In this document: piece after piece, positions 17,495-25,862 of the stretch
Position numbering within the stretch: position 1 is the first letter of the stretch
How the letters are laid out: every line of letters begins with the position of its first letter
From: Actinocrinis sp035605935
Lineage (GTDB): Bacteria; Actinomycetota; Actinomycetes; Streptomycetales; Catenulisporaceae
Length of the DNA stretch: 64,000 nt
NCBI RefSeq assembly: GCF_035605935.1
Contig: NZ_DATNGK010000257.1
Location: forward strand, 1-64,000
Direction of reading: 5' to 3'
Made by a program: the position numbers and the translations under genes
The notes under the pieces: generated by a model
What the model was told of the DNA's origin: nothing
The model's database searches: none
Seen by the model: the letters and a program-made list of their open reading frames with translations, nothing else

Positions 17495-18568
17495 TCAGAC
17501 GTTGAAGCGGAACTCGACGACGTCGCCGTCCGCCATCACATAGTCCTTGCCCTCGATGCGCGCCTTGCCGCGAGAGCGTGCCTCGGCTACGGAGCCCGCG
17601 TCCACCAAGTCCTGGAACGAGACCACCTCGGCCTTGATGAAGCCGCGCTGGAAGTCGGTGTGGATGACGCCGGCCGCCTCGGGCGCGGTGGCGCCCTTGC
17701 GGATCGTCCAGGCGCGCGATTCCTTCGGACCGGCCGTCAGGTACGTCTGCAGGCCCAGAGTGTCGAAGCCGACCCGCGCCAGCTGGGTGATCCCGGATTC
17801 CTCCTGGCCCATGCTCTGCAGCAGTTCGAGCGCCTCATCGTCGGGCAGCTCGATCAGCTCGGACTCGATCTTCGCGTCGAGGAACACCGCCTCGGCGGGG
17901 GCGACGAGTGCGCGCATCTCCGCTTTGAGCTGATCGTTCGTCAGCTCGTCCTCGTCAACGTTGAACACGTAGATGAACGGCTTGGCGGTGAGCAAGTGCA
18001 GTTCGCGCAGCGGTGCGGGGTCGAGGCCGGCGGCGTAGACCGTGGTGCCCTCGTCGAGCACCTTCTTGGCCTGCTCGATCGCGGCGACGACGGGCTGCTT
18101 CTCCTTCGCCATCCGCGCCTCCTTCTGCAGACGCGGAAGGGCCTTCTCGATGGTCTGCAGGTCGGCCAGAATCAGCTCGGTGTTGATCGTCTCCAGGTCG
18201 CCGCGCGGGTTCACCTTGCCGTCCACATGGTGCACGTCCGGGTCGGTGAACACCCTGATGACCTGGCAGATCGCATCGGCCTCGCGGATGTTGGCGAGGA
18301 ACTTGTTGCCCAGGCCCTCACCCTCGGAGGCGCCGCGCACGATCCCGGCGATGTCCACGAAGGACACCGTGGCGGGGACGATCCGCTCCGACTTGAACAG
18401 CGCGCCGAGCACGGCGAGCCGGGGATCGGGCACGCCCACCACCCCGACGTTCGGCTCGATCGTGGCGAACGGGTAGTTCGCGGCGAGCACGTCGTTCTTG
18501 GTCAGCGCGTTGAAGAGGGTCGACTTGCCGACGTTCGGCAGGCCGACGATTCCGATCTGCAGGGCCAT
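17495..18568 (-). CDS. ychF: Redox-regulated ATPase YchF (Obg-family GTPase fold)
   Basis: A 357-residue P-loop NTPase of the universal YchF/OLA1 family, which binds ATP rather than GTP and associates with ribosomes. Visible are the P-loop GLPNVGKST, DIAGIVRGASEGEGLG (G3), and NVDED in place of the guanine-specific NKxD, explaining the ATP preference. A helical insertion and a C-terminal TGS domain (GATAPEAAGVIHTDFQRGF) follow. ATG at 18568 is chosen over an in-frame TTG nine nt earlier. Convergent with the kinase gene and divergent from rmuC with only 42 bp between starts. Confidence 0.95.
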   Translation of the reverse strand: MALQIGIVGLPNVGKSTLFNALTKNDVLAANYPFATIEPNVGVVGVPDPRLAVLGALFKSERIVPATVSFVDIAGIVRGASEGEGLGNKFLANIREADAICQVIRVFTDPDVHHVDGKVNPRGDLETINTELILADLQTIEKALPRLQKEARMAKEKQPVVAAIEQAKKVLDEGTTVYAAGLDPAPLRELHLLTAKPFIYVFNVDEDELTNDQLKAEMRALVAPAEAVFLDAKIESELIELPDDEALELLQSMGQEESGITQLARVGFDTLGLQTYLTAGPKESRAWTIRKGATAPEAAGVIHTDFQRGFIKAEVVSFQDLVDAGSVAEARSRGKARIEGKDYVMADGDVVEFRFNV

Positions 18569-18610
18569 GGACGGCAAGTCTAGTTGTCCCTGTCAGTGCT
18601 AACTCCCACG

Positions 18611-19789
18611 ATGTTGTTCGTGAACCCTGGAGAGCTGGTGCTGCTGTTGATCGGGCTCGCCCTTGGCCTCGCGCTGGGCGTGCTCTGGGAACGCGGGCGG
18701 GGCCGCGGCCCCTCCGCCGAGGCGCTGGACCGGTCGACCGACCGGCTGCTGGGCTTGGCCGATCAGCAGTTCGCGCAGGTCGGCCGGCCCATTCAGGAGT
18801 CGCTGCGGCACCTGGACGACCGGCTGCGCGAGATCGAGCGGGAGCGCAGCTCGGCGCAGGCCGCGCTGGCCCGGCAGATCGAGGACGTGCGCACGACTGG
18901 CGAGGAGCTGCGCGGGCAGACCGCCGCGCTGGTCACCGCGTTGCGAGCACCACAGGTGCGGGGCCGCTGGGGCGAGCTTCATCTGCGGCGCGCGGTGGAA
19001 TTGGCCGGGATGGTGGATCGGTGCGACTTCACCGAGCAGCTGGTGGTTGGCGCCGCGGTCGACGGGGACGAGGGCGCGGCACGGCCGGACCTGGTCGTCC
19101 GCCTGGCCGGCGGGAAGCACGTCGTGGTGGACGCCAAGGTGCCGCTCGGTGCGTTCCTGGAGGCCGCGGAGGCGCGGGACGAAGAGATCCGCGCGGATCG
19201 GCTAAGGGCACACGCGCGGCAGCTGAGGGCGCACGTCGAACAGTTGGGTTCGCGGGCTTACTGGAAGCGGCTCAACTCGATCGGTGCTTCGACGCCCGAG
19301 TTCGTGGTGCTCTTCGTGCCTGGCGAGGCGTTCCTGTCCTACGCACTCGAAGCTGATTCGAACCTGCTGGAGTACGCGGCGGAGCGGCGCGTGATGCTCG
19401 CCTCGCCGACCACACTCATCACGTTGCTACGTACCGTTGCGTACGCGTGGTCTCAGGACACGCTTGCCGCGGAGGCTCGTACGGTCATCGACCTCGGCCG
19501 GGATTTGTACGATCGGATCGGGGTGCTGGCCGGGCACGTCGACCGGCTCGGCGGGTCGCTCGGCAGCGCGGTCGCGGCGTACAACCGGGCGGTCGGGTCG
19601 CTCGACTCGCGAGTACTCGTCGCGGCACGGCGGCTGCACGACCTCGGCGTCGGCGAGACCGCGCCGGAGACGCCGCGGCACCTGGACACCGCGCCCCGCT
19701 CCCCCAGCTCGCTGGACTCGCTACTGCCGCTGCCGAGCGCTCCCGGCGGCTTGACGCCGCGTGCCTCGTCCGATCGGATGACGCCGTAA
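18611..19789 (+). CDS. rmuC: DNA recombination protein RmuC
   Basis: A 392-residue RmuC protein: an N-terminal hydrophobic helix (about 8-25), a coiled-coil region to about residue 105, then the conserved PD-(D/E)xK-like nuclease domain with RGRWGELHLRRAVELAGM, HVVVDAKVPLGAFLEA and EFVVLFVPGEAFLSYAL. The family limits inversions between short repeats. ATG 18611 is chosen; an in-frame TTG at 18584 is possible. The last 50 residues are low-complexity. It precedes the DUF6542 gene, an order seen in related actinomycetes. Confidence 0.9.
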   Translation: MLFVNPGELVLLLIGLALGLALGVLWERGRGRGPSAEALDRSTDRLLGLADQQFAQVGRPIQESLRHLDDRLREIERERSSAQAALARQIEDVRTTGEELRGQTAALVTALRAPQVRGRWGELHLRRAVELAGMVDRCDFTEQLVVGAAVDGDEGAARPDLVVRLAGGKHVVVDAKVPLGAFLEAAEARDEEIRADRLRAHARQLRAHVEQLGSRAYWKRLNSIGASTPEFVVLFVPGEAFLSYALEADSNLLEYAAERRVMLASPTTLITLLRTVAYAWSQDTLAAEARTVIDLGRDLYDRIGVLAGHVDRLGGSLGSAVAAYNRAVGSLDSRVLVAARRLHDLGVGETAPETPRHLDTAPRSPSSLDSLLPLPSAPGGLTPRASSDRMTP

Positions 19790-19925
19790 CGCACGGCCCG
19801 CGCGAGAGGCCGCATTCGTGCAGGTAGACGGGTTCTGATGCGCCCGAGGCGGCGCATCATCCAGACGAGTGACCGGCGGGCGTGGCAGCAGCGCGCGGTC
19901 AACGGCGGTTCGTACCGTGACGCGT

Positions 19926-20561
19926 ATGAGCCAGCACCCGGCGGCCGACCATGGATCCTCTGAGGGACGCGTGTGGCGTCCGGAGCCGGTCGCCCGGCAC
20001 GCCGCCGACCCGAACGCTCAGCGGCCCGGTGACGGCTCTCGGGGACTGGTGCGGCGGCCGCCGAGCTCGATGCCGTCCTGGCCGAGCGGCGTGGGCCAGC
20101 GCACCGGTTCTGGCTCGCGCTCGCAGCCGGTCCACGGAGCAGCTGCCCGTCAGCAGCCGCCGCCAGCGCTCGCCCGCCCACTGGCCGGGAGCGCGCCGCT
20201 TACTGCGTTCGGCGTATCGATCGTCCTCGTCGGCGCCTGCCTCATCGGCGCGGCGCTAGACCTACTTCTGGTCAGTACGGCCGCTTGGTGCATTATCGGA
20301 TTGTTCCTGGTCGGCAGCGCCTACTCGGCAATGAAGGTACGACGATCCGACTGGTACTCGGCCGTGGTCGGCCCGCCGCTCGCGTTCGCGGTGGGACTGA
20401 TGCTCGTCGCGACCTTCTCGCCGCACGACATGGGCTCCGGGCTGATGGGAACCGTCGCGACGATGCTGGAGCTGCTCGCGTACAAGGCGCGCGCGGTCTT
20501 CTCCGGTACCGCACTGGCGCTGTGCATCGTGCTCGCGCGCAGGCTGCCGTTCCGGCGCTGA
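19926..20561 (+). CDS. DUF6542 family membrane protein
   Basis: A 211-residue protein with a polar, Arg/Pro/Ser-rich N-terminal half and about four hydrophobic segments from residue 90 onward (LTAFGVSIVLVGACLIGAAL, then CIIGLFLVGSAYSA and two more). It matches the actinobacterial DUF6542 family found near ispH. ATG at 19926 is favoured because the upstream in-frame codons look non-coding. Function unknown; the long disordered N-terminus is probably cytoplasmic. Confidence 0.75.
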   Translation: MSQHPAADHGSSEGRVWRPEPVARHAADPNAQRPGDGSRGLVRRPPSSMPSWPSGVGQRTGSGSRSQPVHGAAARQQPPPALARPLAGSAPLTAFGVSIVLVGACLIGAALDLLLVSTAAWCIIGLFLVGSAYSAMKVRRSDWYSAVVGPPLAFAVGLMLVATFSPHDMGSGLMGTVATMLELLAYKARAVFSGTALALCIVLARRLPFRR

Positions 20562-20610
20562 CGCTGCGTCAGACGGCGGCCGAGTCCAGATTCACCGACG
20601 CGAAGCTGCG

Positions 20611-21636
20611 TCAGCCGTCGTTGAGGTTGCGCCGCAATTCATGCGGAAGCGCGAACAGCAGCTTCTCCTGCGCGGAGCGGACCTCTTCCACGTCGGTGTA
20701 TCCGCGCTCGGCGAGCAGCGCCAGCACGCCCTGCACTAGCTCCTCCGGGACCGACGCGCCCGAGGTGAGGCCGACGGTAGTCACGCCCTCGAACCAGGCC
20801 GGGTCGATTTCCTCGGCGCGATCGATCAGATAAGCCGACCGCGCTCCGGCTTCCAGCGCCACCTCGACCAGCCGCACCGAGTTGGAGGAGTTGGTCGAGC
20901 CGACCACGATCAGCAGGTCGGACTGCGCGGCGATGCGCTTGACCGCGACCTGCCGGTTCTGCGTCGCATAGCAGATGTCGTCCGACGGCGGGTCGATCAG
21001 CAGCGGGAAGCGCTCGCGCAGCTTGGCGACGGTCTGCTCGGTCTCGTCCACCGACAGCGTGGTCTGGGAGAGCCAGGCCACCCGGGACGGGTCGCGCACC
21101 TCGACGTCCGCGACGCCCTCGGGGCCGTCCACCAGCTTGATGTGCTCGGGGGCCTCGCCGGTGGTGCCGATGACCTCCTCGTGGCCCTCGTGGCCGATGA
21201 GCAGGATGTCGTAGCCCTCGTCGGCGAAGCGCACTGCCTCCTTGTGCACCTTGGTCACCAGCGGGCAGGTCGCGTCGATGGTCTTGAGGCTGCGCCGCGA
21301 CGCCTGGTCGTGCACCTCTGGGGCGACGCCATGCGCCGAGAAGATCACGATCGCGCCCTCGGGCACCTCCTCGTTCTCCTCGACGAAGACCGCGCCGCGC
21401 TCCTCAAGCGTCTGCACGACGTGCTTGTTGTGCACGATCTGCTTGCGCACGTAAACCGGCGCGCCGTATTGCTCGAGCGCCCGTTCGACGGTCTGGACCG
21501 CGCGGTCCACGCCCGCGCAGTAGCCGCGCGGCGCGGCGAGCAGGACCCGCTTGCGCTGCGGGGCGTCGGCAGGGGCTGCGCTCGAGGCGGAGTCGGACAC
21601 TGAGGTGGCCGGGGTGGAACCGGAGGCGGTGACCAT
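20611..21636 (-). CDS. ispH: 4-hydroxy-3-methylbut-2-enyl diphosphate reductase IspH
   Basis: The last enzyme of the MEP pathway, reducing HMBPP to IPP and DMAPP. The 341-residue protein has the three cluster cysteines: Cys40 (PRGYCAGV), Cys124 (DATCPLVTKVH) and Cys222 (DDICYATQNRQ), plus the substrate-binding SSNSVRLVE motif (TNSSNS). An extra Ala/Ser/Thr-rich N-terminus of about 28 residues precedes the core. It is divergent from xseA, with 127 bp between starts, and convergent with the DUF6542 gene. Confidence 0.96.
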   Translation of the reverse strand: MVTASGSTPATSVSDSASSAAPADAPQRKRVLLAAPRGYCAGVDRAVQTVERALEQYGAPVYVRKQIVHNKHVVQTLEERGAVFVEENEEVPEGAIVIFSAHGVAPEVHDQASRRSLKTIDATCPLVTKVHKEAVRFADEGYDILLIGHEGHEEVIGTTGEAPEHIKLVDGPEGVADVEVRDPSRVAWLSQTTLSVDETEQTVAKLRERFPLLIDPPSDDICYATQNRQVAVKRIAAQSDLLIVVGSTNSSNSVRLVEVALEAGARSAYLIDRAEEIDPAWFEGVTTVGLTSGASVPEELVQGVLALLAERGYTDVEEVRSAQEKLLFALPHELRRNLNDG

Positions 21637-21763
21637 GTCTCTATGGTATTCGCGGACGCCGTGGGCGCCCCAGAGCGGGAGAGCCGATCTTTACATCTCC
21701 CGCACACTTTTCTCGCCGCGCGGTTCTGATCTGCGTGTCGGCGCCGGCCGATACCGTTGTGAC

Positions 21764-22969
21764 ATGGCCCTGCAAACCTCGTTCGAGCAACCGGTGCCGG
21801 TCTCGGCCCTCACCAAGATGGTCGGCGACTGGATCGACCGGCTGGGCGCGATCTGGGTCGAGGGTCAGATCACGCAGATCAGTCGGCGGCCCGGCGCGGG
21901 GATGGTATTTCTGACGCTGCGTGATCCGTCGCATGACGTGTCGGTCAGCGTGACGTGCTACCGCAGCGTGTTTGAGAAGGTCGTGCCGGCGCCGTCCGAG
22001 GGCGCGCGTGTCGTGGTCTGGGCGAAGCCGACCTTCTACCGGCCGCGCGGCCAGTTCTCGCTGCAAGCACAGGAGTTGCGGCCGGTCGGCATCGGCGAGT
22101 TGCTGGCCCGGCTTGAGGAGCTCAAGCGCAGGCTGGCGGCGGAAGGGCTGTTCGATCTCGGGCTGAAGAGGCCGCTGCCGTTCCTGCCGCATCTGATCGG
22201 GCTGATCTGCGGCCGGGCCTCGGCGGCCGAGAAGGACGTGCTGGAAAACGCGCAGCGGCGCTGGCCGGGCGTCCGGTTCGAGGTGCGTGAGACGGCAGTG
22301 CAGGGCGCGGGCGCGGTGGCGGGAGTGACCGCTGCGTTGGCCGAGCTTGACGCGCATCCCGAGGTGGACGTGATCGTGATCGCGCGAGGCGGTGGCTCGG
22401 TCGAGGACCTGCTGCCTTTTTCCGATGAACAGCTGATCCGTGCGGTGGCCGCCTGCCAGACGCCGGTGGTCTCCGCGATCGGCCACGAGCCCGACTCGCC
22501 GCTGCTGGACCTGGTCGCCGACCTGCGCGCCTCGACGCCAACGGACGCGGCGAAGCGGATCGTGCCGGATGTGCACGAGGAGATGGAACGGGTCGCGCAG
22601 GCGCGGCGCAGGCTGTGGGGCACGATCAATCAACTGCTGGACCGGGAGTACCGGGCGCTGGAGGGCTTCCGGTCCCGGCCGGTATTAGCCGCGCCGTACG
22701 CGATGCTCGACCAGCGCACGCAAGAGGTCGCAGCGCTGCGGGACCGGGCCTATCGGTGCGCGCGCCACAAGGTCACCCGAGACGACGAGGTCCTGGCGCA
22801 GACGCTGGCCAGAGTGCGCGCGCTCTCCCCACTGGCGACGCTGGAGCGCGGCTATGCGGTGGTGCAACGCGAGGGCGGGGCGGTGGTGCGCAAGCCGGAG
22901 GAGGTGGAAGCGGGCGACGCACTGGCAGTGCGGCTGGCCGGCGGTTCATTGAATGCGACGGTGAGTTAG
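21764..22969 (+). CDS. xseA: Exodeoxyribonuclease VII large subunit
   Basis: The 401-residue catalytic subunit of exonuclease VII. It has the N-terminal OB-fold (WVEGQITQISRRPGAGMVFL), the central nuclease domain (GLICGRASAAEKDVLENAQRR, VIARGGGSVEDLLPFSDEQL, SAIGHEPDSPLLDLVADLRA) and a C-terminal coiled-coil where XseB binds. ATG at 21764 gives the usual N-terminus. Codon 308 is TTA, a very rare leucine codon in such genomes. The small-subunit gene is not directly downstream: a GNAT gene on the other strand lies between them. Confidence 0.96.
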   Translation: MALQTSFEQPVPVSALTKMVGDWIDRLGAIWVEGQITQISRRPGAGMVFLTLRDPSHDVSVSVTCYRSVFEKVVPAPSEGARVVVWAKPTFYRPRGQFSLQAQELRPVGIGELLARLEELKRRLAAEGLFDLGLKRPLPFLPHLIGLICGRASAAEKDVLENAQRRWPGVRFEVRETAVQGAGAVAGVTAALAELDAHPEVDVIVIARGGGSVEDLLPFSDEQLIRAVAACQTPVVSAIGHEPDSPLLDLVADLRASTPTDAAKRIVPDVHEEMERVAQARRRLWGTINQLLDREYRALEGFRSRPVLAAPYAMLDQRTQEVAALRDRAYRCARHKVTRDDEVLAQTLARVRALSPLATLERGYAVVQREGGAVVRKPEEVEAGDALAVRLAGGSLNATVS

Positions 22970-23057
22970 CGCCGCAGCGCGGGATTCTGTGAGTGCCGCG
23001 CCAACACCGCAAGCGCGAGACAGGAGCCGCGGCCCGGCGCTGGGTCGAGATCCCGTC

Positions 23058-23540
23058 TTAGGGCAGCGACGGGAGCCAGGCCGTGAGCGCGAGGCCGCGC
23101 GGTTCGTGGAAGCCGAGGTCGCGGTAGAGCGATTCGCCCTGGTCCGAGGCGTGCAGGTCGACGCGCGAGACGCCGCGGGCTCGCAGCCAGTCGAGCGTCG
23201 CCGAGACGACGGCGCGCGCGTGGCCTTGGCGCCGGAACCGCGGGTCGGTGGCCACGCTGAGGAGGTAGCCGATCTGGCCGGTCGCGTTGGCCGGGCCCGG
23301 CAGCCGCTGCTGAATCACGCCGACAGAGCAGGCCGCCAGCATGCCGGGCTGATCCGGCGCGTCGGTCACGAACGCCTGCAGGGGGCCGTCCGGGTCGCTG
23401 AGCGCGGAGCGGAACGCCTCGATGCACGGTTCGCGCCAGGAGTGGTCGAGGATCGGGCCGAAGATGGACATCATCACCTCGCGCAGCCTGGTCAGCTCCT
23501 CGGCGTCGGCGACCACCGCTTGACGTGCCGCGATTCCCAC
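23058..23540 (-). CDS. GNAT family N-acetyltransferase
   Basis: A 160-residue GNAT protein. The acetyl-CoA-binding motif is VATDPRFRRQGHARAVVSAT (an RxxGx-A form of Q/RxxGxG/A) followed by the C-terminal SLYRDLGFHEP segment. The start is a GTG at 23540: a perfect AAGGAGG lies six nt upstream, while the longer frame beginning further upstream runs opposite xseB and is not Actinobacteria-like coding. Substrate unknown. It sits, on the opposite strand, between xseA and xseB, which are usually adjacent. Confidence 0.85.
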   Translation of the reverse strand: MGIAARQAVVADAEELTRLREVMMSIFGPILDHSWREPCIEAFRSALSDPDGPLQAFVTDAPDQPGMLAACSVGVIQQRLPGPANATGQIGYLLSVATDPRFRRQGHARAVVSATLDWLRARGVSRVDLHASDQGESLYRDLGFHEPRGLALTAWLPSLP

Positions 23541-23591
23541 AGTTGGCCTCCTTGCGCGTAGCTGTCGCCCCGGCAACCTATCGTTGTCCTC

Positions 23592-23837
23592 ATGGCTGAA
23601 GAAGCGAATTCCGCGGGCGCGGGTTCCAACGGCGGGGACCTGAACGGGCTCGGCTACGAGCAGGCGCGCGAGGAACTGGTCGCGACGGTGCAGCGGCTCG
23701 AAGCCGGCGGGCTTTCGCTGGAGGATTCGCTGGCGCTGTGGGAACGCGGCGAAGCGCTGGCCGCGCATTGTCAGGCCAAGCTCGACGGCGCGCGGGCCCG
23801 GCTCGACGCCGCGGTCGCCGCCCGCGAAGAGGGCTGA
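23592..23837 (+). CDS. xseB: Exodeoxyribonuclease VII small subunit
   Basis: An 81-residue XseB protein: LGYEQAREELVATVQRLEAG, then SLEDSLALWERGEALAAHCQ, the two-helix hairpin that packs on XseA. It stands alone on its strand, divergent from the GNAT gene with 51 bp between the starts, so its promoter must lie in that short gap or within the GNAT 5' region. Confidence 0.95.
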   Translation: MAEEANSAGAGSNGGDLNGLGYEQAREELVATVQRLEAGGLSLEDSLALWERGEALAAHCQAKLDGARARLDAAVAAREEG

Positions 23838-23910
23838 CGCTCCTGGTCAGAGCGGCACTGGTCAAGACAGCTTTGCTCAAATCCAGCCCGGTCAGCGCCG
23901 GGCGTTGAGT

Positions 23911-23930
23911 GGTGCCCATCAATGGGCGCC
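23911..23930. terminator. Candidate bidirectional terminator between xseB and the DUF4245 gene
   Basis: GGTGCCCA-TCAA-TGGGCGCC forms an 8-bp stem with one G:T wobble and a 4-nt loop, in the gap between two convergent genes. No T-tract follows, as is common in actinobacteria. Confidence 0.5.
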
Positions 23931-23932
23931 GA

Positions 23933-24508
23933 TCAGCGCAAGGCGGCGGCGAGCGTCTCTAGGTCCGCGAGCGGCGCACTGCCAGCCACGATCACAGTTG
24001 ACTTTCCGTCCTGGGCGTAGAGCAGCGTGCGCAGTCCGGCCGGCGACGTACCGGTGTAGCGCTGCCATTCGCTCGGCGTCGCGCCAGCGATCTGTACCGC
24101 GCCTTCCTGGCTCGCGTTCGAATGCTGGTCGCTCAGGTAGCCGGCGAAGGATTCGCTGGTCTGCTCCAGGGAGGCGTAGCCACCGCTCGGGGTGAGATAG
24201 CCGAGGTGCCACTCGGCCGGGCCCGATCCGGCCGGGTTGTAGTAGGCCGAGGTGAGCGTCCAGGTCGCCGGGAGGCCGGTCGGCGCGAGCACGGCGAACG
24301 GTTCGGCCGCGCGGGCGGCGCCGAGCGTGGTCTGGTACGTCGTGGCGTCCACCGGGTGCACCGGGTTCCCGGCCTTCGAGGGCTTGAGCACGAGCACCAG
24401 GATGATCGGCACCGCGATCACCGCCAGGGAAAGCATCATGTCCCGGACAGTGGTTCGAAGCCGCGAGTTGCGCGGGCGCGGGCGCGCCATGTCCACCGGA
24501 TTCGCCAT
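23933..24508 (-). CDS. DUF4245 family membrane-anchored protein
   Basis: A 191-residue protein with a basic N-terminus, one transmembrane helix at about 24-42 (MMLSLAVIAVPIILVLVL) and an extracytoplasmic domain typical of DUF4245. Motifs include PVDATTYQTTLGAARAAEPF and the C-terminal DGKSTVIVAGSAPLADLETL. Its placement next to glpX on the opposite strand is the usual actinomycete arrangement. Function unknown. Confidence 0.87.
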   Translation of the reverse strand: MANPVDMARPRPRNSRLRTTVRDMMLSLAVIAVPIILVLVLKPSKAGNPVHPVDATTYQTTLGAARAAEPFAVLAPTGLPATWTLTSAYYNPAGSGPAEWHLGYLTPSGGYASLEQTSESFAGYLSDQHSNASQEGAVQIAGATPSEWQRYTGTSPAGLRTLLYAQDGKSTVIVAGSAPLADLETLAAALR

Positions 24509-24677
24509 GTCTCCATCGTCTCTGATCGGCGGCGGCGCCCGGCCACCGGGGGCGGGTTGTCCGCGTCGCTACGATCAATAGATCAGCAGTAGAGCAGTAG
24601 ATCAGCGGACTAGTAATCGGCCGTCCCCTCAACGGCCGCCGCCGCCTCTCTGATGTCCCGTGCGGAAGGACACCACC

Positions 24678-25688
24678 ATGAGCAGCACGTCCGAGACCGA
24701 AAACCCCCAGCTTCCGGACCGGAACCTGGCCCTGGAACTGGTACGCGTTACCGAGGCCGCCGCGATGGCGGCCGGCCGCTGGGTGGGCCGCGGCGACAAG
24801 ATCGGCGCGGACGGCGCGGCGGTCGGCGCCATGCGGCACCTGATCAACACCGTCTCGATGGACGGGGTCGTGGTGATCGGCGAAGGCGAGAAGGACAACG
24901 CCCCGATGCTGTACAACGGCGAGCGCGTCGGCAACGGCGACGGGCCCGAGTGCGATGTCGCCGTCGATCCGATCGACGGCACCACTCTCAACGCCAAGGG
25001 CATGCCGAACGCGATCGCGGTCATCGCGCTGGCCGAGCGCGGCGCGATGTACGACCCGTCCGCGGTCTTCTACATGGAGAAGCTGGTCACCGGCGCGGAG
25101 GCGGCTGAGGCCGTCGACATCACCGCCTCGGTCGAGCACAACGTGCGAGCGGTCGCGCGGGCGAAGGGCAGCAAGCCTTCCGAGGTGACCGTGGTCATCC
25201 TGGACCGGCCTAGGCACGAGAACCTGGTGCGCGAGGTCCGGGAAACCGGGGCGCGGATCAAGTTCATCTCGGACGGCGACGTGGCCGGCGCGATCATGGC
25301 GGTGCGCCCGGACACGGGAGTCGACCTGCTGCTTGGCGTTGGCGGCACCCCAGAGGGGATCATTGCCGCCTGCGCGATGAAGTGCCTCGGCGGCGTGATC
25401 CAGGGCCGGTTGTGGCCGCGCGACGATGCGGAGCGGCGCAAGGCACTGGACGCGGGCCACTATCTCCACCGGGTACTGACCACGGATGATCTGGTCACCG
25501 GGGAGAACGCGTTTGTCGCCATCACCGGCATCACCGATGGCGAGTTGGTGCGCGGAGTGCGGTACCGCGCCGGCGGGGCGATAACGTCCTCGCTTGTGAT
25601 GCGGTCGAAGAGCGGCACCGTGCGCCGCATCGACTCGGAGCATCGGCTGGACAAGCTGCGCAAGTTCAGCGCCATCGACTTCGGCTAG
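24678..25688 (+). CDS. glpX: Fructose-1,6-bisphosphatase class II
   Basis: A gluconeogenic phosphatase of 336 residues hydrolysing fructose-1,6-bisphosphate to fructose-6-phosphate. Metal and substrate motifs of the GlpX class are present: VVIGEGEKDNAPMLYNGE, VAVDPIDGTT and GGTPEGIIAACAMKCLGG. ATG at 24678 follows GGAAGGA seven nt upstream. A 14-bp perfect hairpin follows the stop codon, so it is probably transcribed on its own. The pckG and fumarase genes lie 5-13 kb away, so several steps of the gluconeogenic and TCA routes cluster loosely here. Confidence 0.96.
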   Translation: MSSTSETENPQLPDRNLALELVRVTEAAAMAAGRWVGRGDKIGADGAAVGAMRHLINTVSMDGVVVIGEGEKDNAPMLYNGERVGNGDGPECDVAVDPIDGTTLNAKGMPNAIAVIALAERGAMYDPSAVFYMEKLVTGAEAAEAVDITASVEHNVRAVARAKGSKPSEVTVVILDRPRHENLVREVRETGARIKFISDGDVAGAIMAVRPDTGVDLLLGVGGTPEGIIAACAMKCLGGVIQGRLWPRDDAERRKALDAGHYLHRVLTTDDLVTGENAFVAITGITDGELVRGVRYRAGGAITSSLVMRSKSGTVRRIDSEHRLDKLRKFSAIDFG

Positions 25689-25700
25689 CCGTTAGATCTC

Positions 25701-25734
25701 GACGCGCTGGCCGGTACGCGCCGGCCAGCGCGTC
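25701..25734 (+). terminator. glpX terminator, 14-bp perfect hairpin
   Basis: GACGCGCTGGCCGG (25701-25714) and CCGGCCAGCGCGTC (25721-25734) pair perfectly around a 6-nt loop, 12 bp after the glpX stop. There is no T-tract; the downstream AGCGCGTCAT is repeated once. Confidence 0.75.
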
Positions 25735-25862
25735 ATAGCGCGTCATGAGGCATTTCAACTCATCCGTTCAGCGTTTCCAACGGGCACCGGGCAGATACGG
25801 GTGTTACCTCTGTTTGAGGGAACAACTATCTTCATTGGTTCGCGATCGCCGCGGAGGCGCTG

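Noticed and set aside
16829..18583. A plus-strand frame over the kinase linker and ychF
   Set aside because: Runs across two strongly supported genes and is Arg/His-rich; it is a shadow.
23919..25643. A long minus-strand frame opposite glpX and the DUF4245 region
   Set aside because: Composition is unlike real proteins, and it crosses the real genes on both strands.
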